A program made the position numbers and the translations under genes. A DNA stretch of 8,942 nucleotides from Gammaproteobacteria bacterium. GTDB taxonomy: Bacteria; Pseudomonadota; Gammaproteobacteria; JABABF01. Positions 6,887 through 8,942 of this stretch are shown here, piece after piece (the first letter of the stretch is position 1; the number at the start of each line of letters is the position of its first letter). Below the pieces are notes generated by a model. It saw only the letters and a program-made list of their open reading frames with translations, was not told where the DNA came from and made no database searches. The stretch is taken from assembly GCA_014238345.1 (NCBI GenBank), contig JABABF010000263.1, forward strand, positions 1 to 8,942, written 5' to 3'.

Positions 6887-8044
6887 TCACGGGCGCTCTG
6901 AGCTGACAATCCACATGGCAAAGAACTGTGAGTTGCCGCCAAAGGCGTGCCCCATCGCCATCCGTGCACCCTCCACTTGGTGATCGCCAGCAGTGCCACG
7001 CACTTGGCGAGCAGCCTCGGCAAAGCGAATCATGCCCGATGCGCCAATCGGATTGGAGGACAGAACACCGCCCGAGGGGTTGATCGGGATATTGCCACCG
7101 ATGGCTGTTTCATCTTTATCTGTCAGGTGCCAGCCCTGCCCCTCGTCGGCGAATCCCAAATTCTCTAGCCACATCGGCTCATACCAACTGAAGGGCACAT
7201 AGATCTCTGCTACATCCAGCTCCTGACTAGGGTTGCGGATGCCTACTTGACTATAGAGAGCACGGGCGCATTCACGTCCCGCCCACGGGTTGACCATCTC
7301 TCGCCAAGCATACATCGTCGGCTCCGTGCGCCGTGCCATCGCCCGAATCCACACGGGCTTCTGCGGACGCGCTCGCGCTGTCTTGGCATCACTGATCACC
7401 ATCGCACAGGCACCGTCAGAAGAGGGGCAACTCTCTAGGAAGCGAATCGGCTCCCAGAGCATCGGAGACTCCTCAACCATTTCCATACTGATATCTGGTA
7501 TCTGTAAGTGAGCTAATGGATTTTTTAGCGCATGAAGCCGATCTTTCACGGCCACTTTCACTCCGATGTGCAGTGGAACATCGTGGCGCCGGATGTACTC
7601 GCGCATGTGGGGTGCAAAGTTGCCACCAGCACCAGCGTTGACATGCACCATAAACGGACGCTTTGATGACAGCGCCCACATGGCATTGGCCTCTGATTGT
7701 TTTTCGTAGCAAACGGTCAGCACTCGGCGAAAAACGCCGCTGTGCACATGGCTGGCAGCGACTATGCCGGTGGCACCGCCGACCGAGCCCGCCGTATGTA
7801 CCCGCAGAATCGGCTTGCCCACCGCGCCCAAGGCATCGGCCAGCGACAGCTCGGGCATCGCCACGCCCTCAAACATATCCGGTGCCTTGCCGATGACAAC
7901 CGCATCGATGTCATCCCAGCCGAGGTCGGCATCTTCCAGCGCACGCTGGGCGGCTTGACGCACCAAGCCAGTGATCGACACATCAACATGCCGCGTCTGA
8001 TATTTGGTCTGACCAATACCGACAACTGCCGCTAATTCTGCCAT
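6887..8044 (-). CDS. Thiolase-fold protein lacking thiolase catalytic residues (Ltp3-like)
   Basis: A 385-residue protein beginning MAELAAVVGIGQTKY, a typical N-terminus of SCP-x-type thiolase-like proteins. The ATG at 8044 is chosen over an upstream in-frame TTG (8086) because it matches family length, has GGAGG seven bases upstream, and overlaps the preceding stop as TGATG. Canonical thiolase residues are replaced: the nucleophile region reads HTAGSVGG (83-90) with Gly86 where Cys is expected, the GHP motif reads SSNPIGASG (329-337), and the C-terminal Cys loop reads GHAFGGNSQ (365-373). The usual asparagine or HDCF region carries EIYVPFSWYEP (280-290) with tyrosines. This argues against ordinary thiolysis and for an aldolase or structural subunit, possibly paired with the adjacent Ltp4-like protein. 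In actinobacteria Ltp3 and Ltp4 are linked to cleavage of C-24-branched sterol side chains. The fold is certain; the reaction is inferred. Confidence 0.88.
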   Translation of the reverse strand: MAELAAVVGIGQTKYQTRHVDVSITGLVRQAAQRALEDADLGWDDIDAVVIGKAPDMFEGVAMPELSLADALGAVGKPILRVHTAGSVGGATGIVAASHVHSGVFRRVLTVCYEKQSEANAMWALSSKRPFMVHVNAGAGGNFAPHMREYIRRHDVPLHIGVKVAVKDRLHALKNPLAHLQIPDISMEMVEESPMLWEPIRFLESCPSSDGACAMVISDAKTARARPQKPVWIRAMARRTEPTMYAWREMVNPWAGRECARALYSQVGIRNPSQELDVAEIYVPFSWYEPMWLENLGFADEGQGWHLTDKDETAIGGNIPINPSGGVLSSNPIGASGMIRFAEAARQVRGTAGDHQVEGARMAMGHAFGGNSQFFAMWIVSSERP

Positions 8045-8942
8045 CACAAACCCTCCATGACGACGACCATATTCTGCTGCAGACAAGGCCCAGAAGTGGC
8101 GTGGGCGACACCGCGGTCGGCGTGGCCAGCGGCGATATACTCCATCACCGCGCCGATGCGATCCAAGCCAGCGGCCATCATGACATTGCCCGCCAGCGGC
8201 CCGCCTGAGGGATTGATCACCGTCTGTGACGACAGCCCCAAGGCTTGGCTGAGCAGCAGCTCTTGGTGGCTGAACTGAGCGTGCAGCTCGGCCACCTCCA
8301 CTTTATCGCCTTGCAACCCAGAGGCTTCAGCCGCAGCGGCGGTGGACACTGAGCGCCCCAGATCACGCAAGCCCAAATGAGAAGATTCTATGCGGTGCTC
8401 CAAGCCACGCAAATAGACTGGGCGATCGCATAGTTGCCGCGCCCGCTCACCGGAGGCCAATATCAACGCCGAGGCACCGTCGGTGATCGGCGGACAATCA
8501 TGGCGGCGCAACGGTGAGGCAAACAGTGGCTCGGCCAACAGTTCCTCAACGCTAGTCACACCGCTCAGCAACGCCCGTGGGTTGTCCTGTGCTGACTTGC
8601 GGCTACGCACGACCACCTCGGCCATGGCGCGCTCGTCAATCACTCCGGCCTCCATCGCCACCCGCGCCTGCAACGCCGCCAAACTAACTGAATCTGGCCA
8701 CAGGGGAGTCAAATAATAAGGATCCAGCTGCAATGCCATAATCAGCGGCAAATCGCCCGGTGAAGATTTGCTGAAACCGTAGATCAGTGCAGTGTCGGCC
8801 TCACCGGACTGAATTTCCAACCAAGCCTCATACAGCGCCCACGCCGCATCCATTTCGACATGAGATTCACAGATCGGCGGCACTGCACCCACTGCATCGA
8901 CTCCCTCGACAAAGGCAAAGGATGCGCCCTGCAAGTAGTCAC
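8044..8942 (-). CDS. SCP-x/thiolase-like protein (Ltp4-like), 5' end cut off by the window
   Basis: The reading frame enters at the right edge without a stop, so the N-terminus is missing; the in-frame TTG at 8934 is not a credible start. About 299 residues remain of a family usually near 350-400. The thiolase fold shows as SGEAD...IYGFSKSS about 45-60 residues into the fragment, ITDGASALILASG in the middle, then ELHAQFSHQELLL and NPSGGPLAGNVMMAAG near the C-terminus, ending with a GPCLQQN segment. The usual thiolase GHP histidine motif is absent, and spacing from the SGEAD segment places Glu, not Cys, at the nucleophile position, although a Cys lies five residues earlier. Such SCP-x-like proteins act in steroid and branched-chain acyl-CoA catabolism, some as retro-aldolases that need a DUF35 partner. 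It is translationally coupled to the next gene. Assignment to the Ltp4 type is from remembered motifs and context; another SCP-x subgroup is possible. Confidence 0.85.
   Translation of the reverse strand, partial: DYLQGASFAFVEGVDAVGAVPPICESHVEMDAAWALYEAWLEIQSGEADTALIYGFSKSSPGDLPLIMALQLDPYYLTPLWPDSVSLAALQARVAMEAGVIDERAMAEVVVRSRKSAQDNPRALLSGVTSVEELLAEPLFASPLRRHDCPPITDGASALILASGERARQLCDRPVYLRGLEHRIESSHLGLRDLGRSVSTAAAAEASGLQGDKVEVAELHAQFSHQELLLSQALGLSSQTVINPSGGPLAGNVMMAAGLDRIGAVMEYIAAGHADRGVAHATSGPCLQQNMVVVMEGL
8052..8056 (-). promoter_or_regulatory. Ribosome binding site inside the end of the Ltp4-like gene
   Basis: GGAGG on the minus strand lies within the last codons of the upstream gene, seven bases before the ATG at 8044. 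With the TGATG stop/start overlap it fixes the start of the Ltp3-like gene and points to coupled translation of the two thiolase-fold proteins, as expected for subunits or sequential enzymes made in similar amounts. Confidence 0.7.

Noticed and set aside
8045..8086. TTG-initiated extension of the Ltp3-like gene
   Set aside because: The ATG at 8044 has a good ribosome binding site, overlaps the previous stop and gives the normal family N-terminus.
1..8942. Mobile elements, CRISPR arrays, RNA genes or phage-defence systems
   Set aside because: No transposase, spaced repeats, tRNA-like cloverleaf or defence-type protein was found; the coding content is fully explained by seven metabolic genes.

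Overview
The window is a compact block of seven genes, all on the minus strand. It runs from a cut-off gene at the right edge (8942) to a second cut-off gene at the left edge (1). No tRNA, rRNA, CRISPR array, transposase or plasmid function is visible. G+C looks moderate (mid-50s by eye, not computed), start codons are mixed ATG/GTG, and Shine-Dalgarno sequences are clear. The protein types suggest a Gram-negative proteobacterium, probably an aerobic marine or soil gammaproteobacterium, but no marker gene settles this.

Reading in the direction of transcription, from high to low coordinates: (1) 8942-8044, SCP-x/thiolase-like protein resembling actinobacterial Ltp4, N-terminus missing; (2) 8044-6887, second thiolase-fold protein resembling Ltp3, start overlapping the previous stop (TGATG); (3) 6835-5210, ANL acyl-CoA synthetase of the FadD19 type; (4) 5143-4322, crotonase-family enoyl-CoA hydratase (EchA19-like role); (5) 4243-3068, alpha-methylacyl-CoA racemase; (6) 2825-1800, luciferase-like oxidoreductase of the Rv3520c family; (7) 1679-1, large FAD/NAD(P)H oxidoreductase with N- and C-terminal iron-sulfur domains, C-terminus missing. 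Gaps among genes 1-5 are -1 to 78 bp, so these five look like one operon. A 242-bp gap before gene 6 and a 120-bp gap before gene 7 each carry a weak promoter candidate.

As a set, the genes describe catabolism of an alpha-methyl-branched acyl chain through CoA thioesters: activation (synthetase), epimerisation at the alpha carbon (racemase), hydration of the enoyl-CoA (crotonase) and carbon-carbon cleavage (thiolase-fold proteins). The combination FadD19-type ligase, crotonase, Rv3520c-type LLM protein, Ltp3-type and Ltp4-type proteins recalls the sterol side-chain region Rv3515c-Rv3523 of Mycobacterium tuberculosis. The best hypothesis is therefore a proteobacterial sterol or isoprenoid side-chain module, with the racemase built into the cluster. 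No acyl-CoA dehydrogenase, hydroxyacyl-CoA dehydrogenase, DUF35 partner or regulator lies in the window. I see no wholly new system. The most unusual points are the loss of canonical thiolase catalytic residues, a possibly F420-dependent enzyme in a proteobacterium, and a ferredoxin-fused flavoprotein at the end of the cluster.
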